From Solea solea (Eukaryota > Chordata > Actinopteri > Pleuronectiformes > Soleidae), in assembly GCF_958295425.1 (NCBI RefSeq), contig NC_081149.1, positions 7,569,654 to 7,633,653 of the forward strand: a stretch of DNA of 64,000 nucleotides, written 5' to 3'. Each line of letters begins with the position of its first letter. The stretch's first letter is position 1. Positions 1 to 13,790 of the stretch are shown here, piece by piece. The position numbers and the translations under genes were made by a program. The notes below the pieces were generated by a model. It ran no database searches, had not been told where the DNA came from, and worked only from the letters and a program-made list of their open reading frames with translations.

Positions 1-1899
1 ATCTGCTGTGTGCATGCTGTCGGTCCATGTTTGTGCCACCTGTTCCAGCTTGGGCGTGAAATTTAACAGAGATTTCAAAAATGTTTGTCCAGTTTTGTGT
101 CAGTCTCAGCCTTTTCCAAACACTCCAGAGACAGAGAGAGAGGAATACAGGGAGTTTCAATGAAAGATGAGAGACATGTAGATGTGAAGCGATAAAACAG
201 CCAAAGTGTACTCATTTGAGAACGTGTGGGTGTCTGCTTAAATGGTTAATCATTAGTTTGGCTAAGTACCTATAGCGCTGTTTTGATACACATGGGGATA
301 AAAAGGAAGGAAAAACAATATAAGCCTCTCTGGCACAGTTCGATGTGCTATTAAATCATCATCCCGGCCACAGGGAAATCTTTGGTTACTACGCCTCCAG
401 CCACAGTGATGGAAGCCTGGACAAAGTTTGACGCCCTAACTGGAGAAGGAGAAGGGGCACTTTTTCAAACCTTTTGTGTGGTAACAAACAGTCTGTTGTT
501 GTGAAAGAGAACAGGAGTGAAAATGCTGGAAAAAAAACAACAGCAGATGGATCAAAACAATGGTTTGTTTTTGATTCAGAGGAGAGGAGATTTTAATTGA
601 CCCACTTGAACATGTTCCCCTAAAAACAAGCTGAAATGACCATCAACAACAAGAGGTTCTTGTGAACTCATTCAGTAGAAAATTAGACACATTTAAGTGA
701 AACAATACTGCAGGTCATACATGTATGTTACATTTAAGAGCCTCTTCTACCAAATATTCATGGGACACTTACATCCATCATAGGGTTCTTGAGGTAAACT
801 TGAGGTAGATATCTATCCAGAAAGACACCTTAGGCTTGACTGTCCACTGTCCAACATGGGCAAAATGCAAATACAGGGTAATGACGTCACATACGGTATA
901 TGCTAATTAATGTATGATGTGTTCTGGCGACTTCTAAGCTACTTTCCATTGAAATTATAATACGATATAAAAGTCTTGATATATAAAGTGCTTTTGTAGT
1001 CTTGTGTGACATCTACATGTAGACTGGCAAAGCTGGGAATTGAACCCTGACCTTCCAGTTGGAACATGGCCCATGAAAGCAACATATATTCACATTAAAC
1101 CCTTTCCCTCTATCAACTTTTCCATTGAAGGGACGCACATGCAGCCAATAGGAGCAGCCCTCTCACTCGGTTCTAGCCTGCGATTGGTCAAAGTTCAATA
1201 ATAACAACCCAAGATTTAAACAAATGGTGAACAATCAGCAAATCGTGTGTAAAACCGTATGGTAGTTTTTATGTAACCTGATAAAAACCTCACAATTACC
1301 ATTGAACAACATGTGCAGACAGTGGATCGCATACTTCATAAGTACCACAGATGTTTGTACTCTTTCATATTGGGAGGAATTATGGGTGCATTTACTGGCT
1401 CTGATGGGAGGATGCTTTAAACTTGGGTGTAGCTTATTTTTCAATGACATGTTCATTGTAAAAATATGGTCCCAGCCCCAGACTGAGGACACAGCTGCGG
1501 ATCAGTACGTGCTAAAAAAACTGGATGTGACTCAGAAAAGACATGTGTAAGATGGAAAACCTAAAGCTGCTGTCAGTGATGTCACCATTTGGCTAACTTC
1601 CTGTCCATCGCTGTCATTATCACCACCCCTCCCTTTTTTTTCCCCTTCAATCACCTCTTACATGCTTGGTGAGCGAGGACAAAAAGGCCAACTGCTCAAA
1701 CAGGAAGTCCTGGATCCTGATTGGATAAAGTGTTTCGGGGTGAACGAAATGTTCTCATTCACCCAGGTCACAGTCGTCTTCTGTAGTCGGCTGTAGGCGA
1801 CTGGACTTGCTTGAGTTATGTTGAAGACGCCCAAGTCACCTCTCGTCCAAGAGGCTTCTTCAGTTCTGACTAACTGGTGGGTAAAAGCAGGTATTTTAA
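1..1899. other. Non-coding flank, no gene recognised
   Basis: AT-leaning sequence with stops in all frames at short intervals. Short open frames near 1,235-1,550 lie on both strands and resemble nothing I know. About 1,745-1,880 reads like a dispersed fish repeat, with direct words about pairs of GTCACCTCTCGTCCAAGAGG type. Confidence 0.5.
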
Positions 1900-1939
1900 C
1901 CTCTGAGGCTGAAAATTGAGTTTTTGACGTGTGGTTTGG

Positions 1940-2450
1940 AAGGTACTGACTGCCAAGAGAAAATCTGTGTTTTTAGCTTGAAGGGACACGGGAGCTGCTG
2001 GTTTTTCTAGAATCTGCAAAAGTTTTCTATCCCATCAGCTTTTTATCCACACAGAACCAGCATTTGTCCTCAAATGCTCCCAAACAAGTGAAACAATCTC
2101 CAAACGCCACCCTCACATATTCATTTGCGTACAACCAATAAGCAACGTGGTGTCAAAGCCATGCTCTTGCCTTTGACGTCGCCATCTTTCTTATCGTCTT
2201 CTACTTGTGTTTGGAGTTTTCTGGGATTCATGTGGATGAAATTTTTTTTTTGGAAACAATGGTTTATGGAAAACGGGAAGTTCTGTTGCCGTGTGAAAAG
2301 GCCTTAGATGAACCCAAACAAAGGAATTCAAACACCAAAGTCATGAGTAGCAGTGGATTAACAACTCCTGTGCTGTAAAATTGCAGATTTTCTCCATGGA
2401 ATTTTGTGCAGGAAGTGATTAGTTTTAGAAAAAGTGGCAAACATACTGTA
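1940..2450 (+). repeat. Dispersed repeat copy, interrupted; sister of 13,990-14,340
   Basis: Blocks near 1,955-2,010 (AAGGGACACGGGAGCTGCTGG) and 2,350-2,440 (CAGTGGATTAACAACTCCT, then a TAAAATTG...TGGAATTTTG block) match the repeat at 13,990-14,340 in order and orientation. About 300 bp with a foreign look (2,020-2,320) separates the blocks here but not in the other copy. Confidence 0.55.
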
Positions 2451-3057
2451 TTGTAAAGATATTGAATATTTAACCTGGTGTATAGTAAAGTGACCGTATT
2501 GTTACTTGGCAGAAATCTGGCATGTCATTAATGAGAGCGAGTGCTCGGGTCACAGACTGGTTCATGGAAACATCGATGTACTCGGCAGAGTGAAAGTCAA
2601 TTTTTCGTCATGTGTCAATACCTCGTACAGCCACGCTTCAAATAATAACCCCAAACTGTCTCTTTAGCCTCACAACTGCAAGCAGTTTAAATCTCATTTC
2701 TTTCTTTTTCCTCTTTTTATCCTCTAATGTTGTGGTGTTGTAACACACGAGATGACCAAAGCAGTGCGACTGATGTGTGCAGTGGTGAAAGATGACGACA
2801 AAGCACACTGTCTGTGCTGTTTCCAGAGTGGTGCTGTCAGCATGGTGCTGTGTGCCTCCTCCTCCTCTCTCTGTTCTGCTGCACACTGGGCCTTTCAGCC
2901 GCCCTTCTCTGGGCCTCCTTCCTCTCCAAAGCCCTCCTACTCACTATTGTTCCCTTGTTTGCCGCTTTGTTTGAGGCCTCTTATCAGCTGTGCAGCTCTC
3001 CAACTCTCCTATTTATAATCATCTCAAACATCTCTGATTTTCTCTGCCCTGCTTACT

Positions 3058-4250
3058 TAAAGCTGCAGTGCGTAATCTTTTTTGAGAACATTAACATTAT
3101 TTGTGTGCTGATTCCTTCATCTGAAAAAGTGCTCTGTTCAGAGCCACGTTTGTGAAATGGTTTGGTACATTTTGTTTTGTGTTTCCATTGGGAATAGTAC
3201 CAAAATACCTGGCCCCAACCGTTCCATTTTTTAGGCCCACGACATCAGCTGATTGGGCGACAGAAAAGCATCACTCCCTTGCGACCGACAATACAAAGTT
3301 TGACGTCTTGTTGAGACAAACAGCCACAAACCGAGCTGCTGGACGTCCTCCGTTGTTGTTTGTTGTGTCACGTTCAATGTCGTTGTCAACCTGATCGAAG
3401 GCTTCACAGTTCCAAACCGTACCGAACTAGCAGTACTGTCAGACCTGACTGAGGGAGCGTTGGAGTGTATACAGTGGCAGCACAAGTGTGGGCGGAGACA
3501 AGGGGCATTAATCCCATCAAACTGCTGAAAGACCAGGTTTCTTTGAGCAGGAGATTCAGGCTTCATTCACAGGGAAACAGAACTTACCCTGTACGATATT
3601 TTTCTCTTTTGATTTTAAAAATGTTTCCGCAAACATGATATGATTTTAAGAAATTACCCCCCCCCCCCAAAAAAGAAAAAGAAATGTGCTACAGCTGTGT
3701 AGATATTCCAAAACACAAAAAAGAGGAAAATGATGAATATGGCGACAGGGAATGCAAGAGCAAGAGAGAGGAGGAGCTACGATGTCATCATTTTGATTGT
3801 ATGCACGAAAATGCAAGGGTAGCGTTTTGCAATTTCTTCACTCCGGGACCCATTTCTCAAAAATAGCATTTTAGGGCTCCCATAACACCGGTTTCCGTGT
3901 GGATAAAAAGCTGATACATGAAAAAAAAACCTTTGGCAGATTCTCCTTAACTCATTCTCGTGTGTACGGGCCCTTAAGTAGCAAGTAGAATAGTGTTTAT
4001 TTTTTAGAAGAAAAACACTTTCGGGGGCACTTCTGTCATATTCCACCATACTTGCATCTCACTTTACTAGCTCAATGATGCTGTTGCATTTTGTCTGGTT
4101 TTATAGTAAAACAAATCACTTCCTGTGTGCAGCGCAGGGCTGCCTGCTGTGCGACACAAGATCTAAGCGCACACAGAGTCGTGTTCCACATTGCGGTTTG
4201 AACCCAACATTTGTCCATATTTAAAAGTTACGCACTGGTTTTAAAAGTAA
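3058..4250. repeat. Possible miniature-element cluster
   Basis: Starts with TTAAAGCTGCAGTGCGTAA and ends near 4,245 with a related inverted word (TTACGCACTGG). Inside are a TACCAAAATACCTGG-type element (about 3,160-3,440) and a fragment at 3,875-3,985 whose TTTCCGTGTGGATAAAAAGC end recurs inverted near 2,035. An 11-base C run sits at about 3,658. Boundaries are approximate and the family is not assigned. Confidence 0.35.
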
Positions 4251-4259
4251 AACACACTG

Positions 4260-7200
4260 AATGAAAGTCATGTCCGTGCACCTCCATCACACGTTACTAC
4301 CTTGTCTCTCCTCCCTCAACACTCCCCCACTCTTTCCCTGTTTATTGGCCTTTTTAAAACACTGTGGGAGGTTTGTGTGGAGGTAGAGCCGAAGGTGGCC
4401 GCCCTTGTCTCGGAGGCTTGTTTTATGGGATGTCTGGGATGTCCGGATTTTTCTAGAGACTCCAGCAGACGGCCGAGGGTCGGACACAGAGCTGGAAACA
4501 AGACAGTGGCGGAGTGCAATCCCTTGTTCCTGTGCTCCTCATGTGCACATTATTTATGGATACAAGGTGGTGTGAGTGCAGTGAGGTCACGCCGAGGTGG
4601 AATCCTTAGTTTATAGCCAACACATGGGGCGACCTCGGAGAGGATCGCTGAACCACAAGGGCGTCATTACACCGTTCTTCTTACATCAGCCATATTTCCT
4701 TCACACCCCAAAACACATGACTGTGCAGTGCAAACAAAGAACGCGCCTCTCTTCTGTCCGGCAACACAAACATGTCCCTCTCACCGCTAAGTTCTCCAAA
4801 CTGTCGGGATTGTCTCGGTGACATCTTGAAGTCGAATCACTCTGCAGCAGCTGCGCACAGGAACCAGACTTCAGGCTTATGAGGCTTGTATGAGAGATTT
4901 AAAAAAAAACATGGGGCCTTCCTGTGCTTTCAGTCAGATAAGAAGACCAGGGAGTGAGGCACGGACTTCCCTGAACATTCCTCTCAGGTTTTATCTGCCC
5001 TCTATATCAGGATGCATGTTGATGTTTGGGGTGAGCGGCAGAAGCCGTGTACCTATGGATCGCATGGAAACACTGTGTAATCAGCTTACATTTACTGTTC
5101 ACAATGGGCCACCCAGTCAGTTTAAATAACACAGAGTCAATCACTGCCTGCACGGGGAACATACCCCAGGGTTTTCTTTCTCACCTTGGAGTGATTTTTG
5201 TCTGCTTTGTGGCAGTGTTTATTTTGCTGCTCGTCGTAAAACTGAGAAAACCCACCGCTCCAGTCCACCTGCGTTATCTCACACCAAATAATGAAGTGTT
5301 GATAAATCACTGTGGATCTTTCAGTCGGTGCCTTAAGGGGTTAATGCTCTCCACTGGGACATGTGAGAAAAGAAAGGGTATCATTATATTTAAAAGCCTC
5401 TTGGGGGGATTCCACGATTTCACACCTGGATTCATCAAATTCAAAGCAGGTAGAAAAACTGACAGGAAAAAGATAGATTTATGTCATAGATAAAGAGATA
5501 AAGTTGTCACCGGCGCCTCCAAGGACCTACAGCAGTTTTCAGATCTGATTTACGTTAAATAATCATTTCATGTAATGGTATCACATTCTGATTCTGAACT
5601 AGTAAAAGTTTTTTCTTTGTTTTAGCCAAGCTTTTATTTACATTCAGAGAATGAATGGTCTCTACCTCTATCATCTTAAATCTGCTGCCAGTGAGTCACT
5701 TCTGTGTTAAATATCTCTCAAATCTGACAACTATCGCTGATCTCGATTGTTTAGTCAGTGACGTAAAGTCTCTCAGTGTCAGGAATTTGACAGTTATTCT
5801 AGAAGAGTGGTCCTATATGCTTAAGAGGTTTGGCCACATGTGTTCATGACAGTAGGTGAAGTAAGAAGGGGGAAAAAACGATGACCTCACTGCCGGCAGC
5901 TAATCAGAAATCTTTACTGTCATTGTATGAGCACATACAACAAATATCCCATTAACTTAAAATAAGAAACTTTAAAGTGCAGCGTAGTGTAAGGTGTTGT
6001 CCAGGGTGAGTAAGGTCTTTGATTAAACATCTTAAGGTGCATTTATACTTGGATACAAATACAGAAACTGAGTCTTTTCACTGTTCATTTTGTCAATAGT
6101 TGTACTTTATAGTTTTGTTTATGTCCTCATGACCAAACTAATTGGCATTTAATGGGGTGTTAGGGATATGACATAGTATGACGAAATATAGAAGACAGAC
6201 AGAAGACAGTCTTGTCTCTGTTGTCGCCTACATCTGGGAAGACGATGATGAGGAGGACATTTCTGGAGTGAGACGGTTCATGTTTGTGTTGATATCTGAT
6301 TTCAGGGAGAGACAAAATAAACGAGTTACTGCATCTGGGTGCTACTTCGTCAGGTTGGGGCAGGGCAGTGAAAGAATCATATATCAGAAATCTCATAGCA
6401 GATTTGAACACTTAGCAACCTAGGAAATCAGACCAATCAGAACTTGACAATATTAAGTTGTACATGAGATGTTATGGGAATATTAGCTTGTAAAATGTGT
6501 GTAGGTGACATTTTGAGCAACTTACATGTGATTTAAGCAATAAAAATTGGGATTATAATGTCATAAAGTATATGAAATGAAGCAGTATCACTGTAGCCAA
6601 CATTTCAGTCAAACCTTTGGACGCAAGGAAGAAATTTAAGGAAATGCCAAACTTTTTAAAGTGAGACAATAAATGGTTTTGTCTCTTTTTAAGAGTTACA
6701 TCATCATAACTTCTGGACTCTGTGCTGCCTTCCAGTGGACGTATTGCTTAACAAACAAACACCCGTTTGAAGGACATTTTATGTAGAGTATGTCGGCAAA
6801 GTGATGGTCGTTTGAAACAAATATATCTCTATTAGTACGTAAAGGCGGCAGAATTTGGGCCTTTATTCGCGCTTGTCCGTCAACATGCAACATTTAAAAC
6901 CATGATAAAAACGTCACTGTATTTTCAAGTGATGTCAACATTCACTGTAATTGTTTGCAGACACAAAAACACTCAGAGTTTCTTCATATGCTGGAACTGT
7001 ATCTGACCGACTCCTCAAAACTGAAAGTCACACATTTGTGTTTATCACAACGAGGTCTTTAGATGTCGTTACATTTCTTTTTTGGCTGACGGATGAAATG
7101 GTCATGAAAAGTGTTTCCATCCCATTAGTATCTGATGTCAGTATGCTGCATGGTGCTGCTTTTTTCTTCTTCCAGAATTAGCCCTACCATAAATAATACT

Positions 7201-7903
7201 TCATTATGTCTAATGGCTTGTTTACTGGTCTTGGCTCGATGCAGAGTTTGATGTATGGCCGTTTAAACTCAAAGTGCACATACAACGCTGCAGCTCAGCC
7301 GGTGCAGCACATGGGCAGAGATTCATGTTACAGATGGTTTCATAAATAATCTGTGAAGCAAAAATAAATCCAAAAAAAAAATCTGGTTTACCTTTTTAAA
7401 GGTTTGCCTTCATCGGCTGTAACTAAGTGATTTTTGAAGTTTATTTTGAGCTGTCCACTGGAAGTGACTTTTTTGCCGTATTATTACAAAGTGTAATATG
7501 GATGCTGCTACGGGAATGCAGAAATCATGTAACGCGATTTCGAGTCCAGAGCTTCAACACCACAGCACAAATAACACAACTATAACCATTACTATACATT
7601 ATATAGCTATAGGCTGAATAAAAAAAGAACAACCCCAAAAAAATCCCTAAAAGTTACACACTGCAGCTTTAAGTAGTTAAATCTACAGATGGATAAACTA
7701 TATACTTCAGCACAAAAGAAAAAAGAGAGAGCGAGAGATGTTTTTTACGATAGATGCAGACACAGCAGGGGTTTTTTCTTACAGTTCATTTCCAGATACA
7801 ATGAACCCATCACTCCTCACTTCAAAGAGAGCAGTGCATTCTGGGGGATACTGCTGGATTTAGCTGTTGCGTAACAACCAAAGGGGTGTTTCTAGGATTT
7901 GAG

Positions 7904-7906
<3 letters not shown>
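4260..7906. other. Non-coding flank, no gene recognised
   Basis: No protein similarity recognised in either strand. A 148-codon open frame at 5,047-5,493 has one hydrophobic stretch but no splice support, neighbours or family resemblance. The end of a dispersed repeat (AAGTTACACACTGCAGCTTTAAG) lies at 7,650-7,680. Confidence 0.45.

Positions 7907-7938
<32 letters not shown>
7907..7938 (+). repeat. (TG)16 microsatellite
   Basis: Sixteen uninterrupted TG units. Confidence 0.95.
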
Positions 7939-7939
<1 letters not shown>

Positions 7940-8794
7940 ATGGGTGAATGCACTTGATCTAATAAAGTACAGTCTGTCTGCTCATGTCCTCATTATCTGT
8001 GCTGCACTGGGGGTGAATTACGCTGGGTAACCCTCGCTCCACATGACGCATCACACTGAGTCTTTACATCCAATAAAAGAATCCCTGCTGTTACGTATTG
8101 GGAATTGCCGTATTTACGTAAGAAACTGTCCATTTTTCCAGAGGACTTGAGGTGAAACACGGCTCTGCTTCCACGAGGAGAAACCAGTCATGTTGTTTGA
8201 GATGAGACGGCGCCGCTGTTGTCGAATAGCTGGCATCTGGATCGAGTTGCACCCTGCTCGGGCCATGTCCTCGGCAGATGGTCCTCCCCAAGCGAGCGAG
8301 CAACGAGCACAAGGCTGATTAGAAGCAGAGGGGGCGGGGCCTGCACTTACTGTACACTACATGCAACCTATTACATTTGTCCTTGTCAGAGGGCCAGATT
8401 TAATAACACATACTTTACCTCAGGGGAGAAAATCACTTCCACTCTGTGCGGTGGTTTGAACAGGCAGTTTCTTTTCGCTGTAAAAGCGGGTGAGAACTAA
8501 TGAGCAGCGTCTCCTCCGGTGTCTGTCCACTTCACGTAGAAACTGCCTATGGTAAAGCTTTAATTACACTGTCATGTTCTCTGTTGTGTTGTTTGTTGGT
8601 TGTCTGTCTGTCGGCGGGATTACACAGAAACCACAGAGCAGAGAAACCCTGAAAGTCGGTGCAGTATTTTTGCATCAGTAAAAGAGTAACCAGAGACTTT
8701 TAATATGTTTTTTCTTATTCCGCAATAATTGCCACTTTCTAGGAAACCAGTCGCCAAAAGCATATGGTAAAATATTCAGTCTTGATCTACACTG

Positions 8795-8925
8795 AAATGT
8801 TGCCATTCACACCCATTCACACACCGCTGGCACAGCAGCTGCTGCCACGAGCAATTTGGGGTTCAGTGTCTTGCCCGGGCATCGCAACTCACCACCCTCT
8901 CTGGTCGGAAAACGGTTGAAAAGGA
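8795..8925 (+). repeat. Dispersed fish repeat fragment
   Basis: Contains CCATTCACACCCATTCACAC and AATTTGGGGTTCAGTGTCTT followed by a CCCGGGCAT stretch, words I associate with a very common teleost interspersed repeat. Family name not asserted. Confidence 0.55.
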
Positions 8926-8929
8926 GTCG

Positions 8930-11900
8930 CAACTCCCACAGTGAGTGTTTTTTTTAATTAACCAAAATTACATGACTTATTTACTTGTCAAGAGGCGTGC
9001 ACATCGACACCGTTACACCGTTATGTCCTCATGACACCCTGAAAATATGAATCTGAGATGAATACTCCACTCATGCCCTGAGTAGTAAACCTGCTGGTGG
9101 GGATAATCCATTGTTTTCGCGTTGGTTAATTAAACCTGTGAGACTGCAGCAATGTCAGTTATCTGCTCAGTCCATGACAGAAGCAGAACCAGACAAGAGT
9201 GTTAAAATGTCTCTGACTTCTTCTGCATGTTCACACGTTGTTAGATGCGTAATATTAATATCATCGAATATAGCTGTGTGTGGGGGCCTTGGATTTTATT
9301 TTTTGATCCTATTCCTTAGCCAGAAAGGTCCCATTGAGATACAGGACCTCAACTTCCACGGAGTCTTGGTCAAGGCAGCAGCACACAATGATGTCAGATC
9401 TAAAACTCACAACAGAACATAAAAGCTAAAGGTAAAGTAAAAAATAAAAAAGAGAGACATAATAAAGTAAAGGGCAGAAGTATATAGTCCATACCAACAA
9501 AATCCTCAATCTGCACCCCTCAGAAATGCAGTGTGACCTTTGTGACGGTCCATAAAACAGCTTTGTTTTGCATCATAAAGACATTTATATTGTGAACTCT
9601 TTATCATTCCTCATAAAAAACACTTTTATTTTGAAATATAATCATAAATATTATTGTTTCGAAAAGTTGGACTTTTGTTTCACTTGACTGACCCCTATAT
9701 TGACCAAACTCAGTGGCTGCCAGGTCACTTGAGTTTGACCAATATTCACCAAGAATTCAACCAAGAAAATTTAACACAACACGTTAAATCAAATTGAAAT
9801 TGCCAGTTTATTCCAGTTCTTAGTTGGGGATCTCCTTAGTGAGTTAGACTCTATTTCCAGTCCATTTTATAGAGTGCTCTTCTTGGTCAGGTTTTTAATT
9901 GGTTTTATTGTAGTTATCTATCAATGCTCAGAATAGTGGCAGTTAGTTTATTTGTGTGCTGGCTCATTGAGTTCGGGGGCAGGTGGTGGTGTTGTGCCTC
10001 ACTGTAAAACATCTTCATCAATCTCGCCGGTGGAGAACACAAGTACAAGGCGTCACCTCGCCACAGCTGGCATACCACCGCACAATACCCCCCCCCCCCC
10101 CATTTTCATTTGCAACGCGCTCAAACTGCCCTGGGTTTATATCAGGAAGGCGGGGACGCTGAGCTTTTTGTTCGGCTGGAATTACAGGATGGCAGGTTCT
10201 TTTGAAAAAGCTCACCACATGATGTCCACGTGATACTAACACACACACACACACACATACTGCAGCAGAGCTGAAAACCCACAATGGCCACAGAGTTTAC
10301 TGAGTGGGAGCTGATGAGAGGAGAGCATGAGTGCTGGCAGCTGCCATGGTGGTCCCCGGGCCTGGACCGCCACATCCATCAGACTCTGAGACTCAGACTG
10401 AAGACACACTGAAGTGAGGAGAGTGTGGGATGGTAACTGCAGTCTGACCTGCTGCAGAGATGATGACCGTACTGTTTACTCTGCACAAAACTGTCACCAT
10501 CGATTTGTTGTCTGTGCATCTTTCTTCTTCTGACACACACACACACACACACACACACGCAGGCACAACACTGGAGCCGAGCTCCACCACCACTGTGGAC
10601 GAGACATAACATACACAGATCTAAACCAGGCGATTGCGTGCTACATTCAAAGTGGCCGTGCGGTCATATATATGTTTAGCCGAGGATGTGTATTTATACA
10701 GAGATGTCATAGCTGAAGGAATGTGCTGCAAAACAACCGGGATAAATATAACGGCCCTCAACTTCCTTTTTGGCTCCCGTGGAATCATATGCATGTATAT
10801 AGTGTAAAAAGTTAGAGTCAGTGGCCGTAAATGTTTTAAAATGAATGAGAAAACTTGTAATATTCATTTATTATCATTCATATAAACATCGACATGTTAA
10901 ATATGAGTTTTTACTCTTGCCATATCTATTTATTAAGGCCCATTCTGTTTGTGTTGTACGTCTTTATCAGTGGAGTTTATGTTTTATTAGGTTTGTTATT
11001 GCCTGTCATGTCTGTGCTGTCTCTCACTTTCTCACTCTTTCCATCCAAAATACCCATTTCAACCACATCCAATGTAATACAGTCTCGTCTTATCATTTTT
11101 CAGTCTCATTTCATTACAAATTACAAAAAAAGGAACAAATTGGGTTTGTCCATGTTATTATGGATGAAAATGTGCCATATTAAGCCATAAAATGACCACA
11201 GTGTGTCCGCGGACATGGAAAACATGTTCAATTTAAATACTGACTTCACTGATAACAATGGTGCAGCCATTCTAACTCTAATTGAGATTTATGTACAAAC
11301 TGTGCCTATATGCTGGTGCAGTGATTGGTTTGTTGCTCCACCCACTGCCAACCGCTCAATAACACCGTGTGAATCACTGTGACACCTGCTCAGTTACCAG
11401 CTGAGCTGCACACAACAGGTTGCAGCGATGAGTCGTAAATGTTACTTTAGAAACTTAAAAGCAATATAATGATGTCAAATCATTTTACTTTGGTTTGGAG
11501 TCACTGTAATTACAGCAAATCTACATATGTTACATGTCAATTTAAATTAAATAACTGACAAAATCGAACACAGGACTTACTACATTACATAAAGACTCTT
11601 TAAAAATAAATTTAATTAGTAGACCGTGTCCTCGTGCGGTGTCCTGCAGCCTTTGTTACAGTCATATCTCAGCAGGTTGTCAGTGGTGATGAAGTGTTTG
11701 TGTCGCGTTCCCCTCACAGAGGGTGAACCGGCTCTCAGGGTTTAAAGTCAAGATCACAGGCAACGCCGGAGCAAAACACGGCACAGCTGAGCCACCATGT
11801 GCTGAGGCAGAATGGTGGGATAACATTTTAACAGCTGCTGCTGCCCCCCCCTGAAAAAACACCACTTTATAGTGCCCACACACACACACACACACACACG

Positions 11901-12150
11901 CAGGTTCACGCAGCACACATCCTTTCCAGACCTCTACTTCCAGTCATTTGGACAGTCTAACCCTAATCCTAACTTTAACTTTAGCCTAACCACAATTCAA
12001 ATGTGTCTTTAACATCACCAGTTTCTCAGAAATGAGGTTCTGCCTCATTAGGACCAGGTTTCGGTCTCAATGTGGACAGCTGGTCTTGACACGGTCAGTG
12101 TTTATGCCAGAGAAAAGGTCCTAAAGAGGTAACATGGTTGATTTGCTGAA
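8930..12150. other. Non-coding flank with microsatellites
   Basis: No gene recognised. AC/TG dinucleotide runs at about 10,239-10,257, 10,533-10,558 and 11,877-11,899, and a 13-base C run near 10,088, make the region microsatellite-rich. A degenerate CTAACCCTAA-type string lies near 11,957-11,995. Confidence 0.5.
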
Positions 12151-12156
12151 TCTGTT

Positions 12157-12260
12157 GGAGGAGGAGGAGGAGGAGGAGGAGGGTGTCCAACCCGGACAGA
12201 GGCCTCGTCAGGGTAAAGACGCAGACCTTAGAGGGCATGAGAGAGAGAGAGAGAGAGACA
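12157..12260. repeat. (GGA)n and (GA)n purine tracts
   Basis: About nine GGA/GAG units at 12,157-12,183 and a GA run at 12,238-12,259. The open frames over them are low-complexity shadows. Confidence 0.85.
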
Positions 12261-12639
12261 TTATGAGCTGATCCTCGCTCTCTCATACTGTACCCACGGG
12301 TCCTGTGACCACAGAGGCTTTCTTTAGTTGTGGTGTTTTTCACTCTGGTTCCCTTCGGGGAGCATTCCTTCAGTCCATTCCCACAGCCTCCATGTGAGGG
12401 TCCAGCTGGAACAAAGACGGCAAATACTCCCACCTCATGAACAATGACTGCAGAAAATGTGTGGCATTTTTTCCCCCCAGCATTAATTCAGAAGAAAAGA
12501 AGAAAAAAAAATGTGATCCGTGTTCTCTCCATTTGTATTTCTCCTGAAGACAATTCAGTTTTTCTCAGTTTGTCACCAAAGTCCTTACTTAGTTTAGATT
12601 GAATGAATTCAGTACATTTACGTGTTCATTGAAGTTTCT

Positions 12640-13180
12640 GTTGCAGCTTGGGTTTATCTGTGATGTTTAAGCATCACATATCGTGTGTCAGGGTCCTGTA
12701 GTGTCTGACTTCAAGGGAATAGGATGCATTCCTAACAAAGAAACATTTGTTAAATTAGTCCTTTATCAGTCTCACAGAGGGATATTCCTTCTCTGCATTT
12801 AACCCATCCTCTACTTAGCAGAGAAACCACTCTACTTCAAAGAAGGTCTCTGGTAGACTCTAGAAATACTACAATTAGGAGCAGCGGGCACTGAGCAGCA
12901 CCTGGGGGTTGGGTACCTTGCTCAGGTGTTTTTTGACCTGGTGGGGGCTCGTACTGGCAACCGTTCAGTTACAAGCCAAGCTCCTTTTCCACTTGGCCAT
13001 GGGCTGCCCGCAAGAGAACGATGCTACAGCTCCCTCGGACACATCTGGTTCGAGCGGCTCACACTTGAAAGTGTCCTCCGGTTCGAGGTTCTCCAGATCG
13101 CGGCTTGGATGACTATCCTTGGCTTAATGCTGAGGCAGAACTTCAGTTTGCCCATTTGTTGTCCACACGCACCCAACGCA
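12640..13180 (+). repeat. Miniature element (relative of 52,925-53,266) split by another repeat
   Basis: 12,680-12,741 (AGGGTCCTGTAGTGTCTGACT, GGATGCATTCCTAACAAAG) and 13,016-13,170 (GATGCTACAGCTCCCTC, then GCGGCTTGGATGACTATCCTTGGC) are the two parts of one unit that is contiguous at about 52,990-53,185. Between them lies an unrelated repeat. Confidence 0.7.
12742..13015 (+). repeat. Inserted dispersed repeat
   Basis: Sits inside the 12,640-13,180 element. Carries CTCTGCATTTAACCCATCCT, GGGTTGGGTACCTTGCTCA, and a CTTGGCCATGGGCTGCCCG end, all words of a widespread teleost repeat. Short similar words at both edges (CAAAGAA / CAAGAGAA) may be the target duplication. Confidence 0.6.
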
Positions 13181-13527
13181 CTCTGCGTGCTGCACGTTGC
13201 TGACACAAATCACTCCATGCGCGCGACGCTCATCACACTACACATCTGCCCTGATGCCGAACAAACACTAATAAAAAAGTTATTAATTCCTTCTAAATGG
13301 CTCGTATTTGTTTTTGATTCTGTATTTATTTATTTGTTGTGTTGTGGTGCTTGATGTTGTGTTTCTACAGTGTGACTGCTGGCTGTAAACCAGGTTGCCC
13401 CTCTGGGGGAAAATAAAGACACCTTGAACCAGCTTCTTCCTCTCGTAAAAAGCATCCAATTAAAAACAGTGAAGTCAAAGGGGCGCGGGACGGTTCATGT
13501 GAACTTGTGTTTGGCACAAACCGCAGA

Positions 13528-13790
13528 TGCTGAGCCAGTGGATCTGAGAGAGGATAAACAAGAGGATTCATGAGGACATGCCCGGCACCAACGGCGACTG
13601 TTCTCACAGAGCCCTCCGTGAGAAAAGAAAAAACAGTTCTGCTCCCAACATGAACTTCCCCTCTCTGACATGAAACTATGGAGCTGGCGATCCGTCACGA
13701 CTTTATGCTCTTGTCTCTTTGTTTTTGTAGAGTCATCCTCTCTGTGATGACTCAGCCTGTTGTCCACGCACCAGCAAGAGGGTGAATTCA
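13528..13790 (+). repeat. Local duplication, copy 1, proximal block
   Basis: Aligns along its length with 19,339-19,600: GAGGATAAAC, TCATGAGGACATG, GTGAGAAAAGAAAAAA, and an identical GATGACTCAGCCTGT at 13,746-13,760. Not recognised as a known transposon. GAGGATAAAC is a GATA-like site and TGACTCAGC an AP-1/NF-E2-like site. Confidence 0.75.

Noticed and set aside
2125..2307. Small phenylalanine/tryptophan-rich frame
   Set aside because: Falls in the inserted part of a dispersed repeat and contains a T run.
5047..5493. 148-codon open frame with a hydrophobic stretch
   Set aside because: No family resemblance, no splice or promoter context, ordinary codon make-up; looks like a chance frame in AT-rich DNA.
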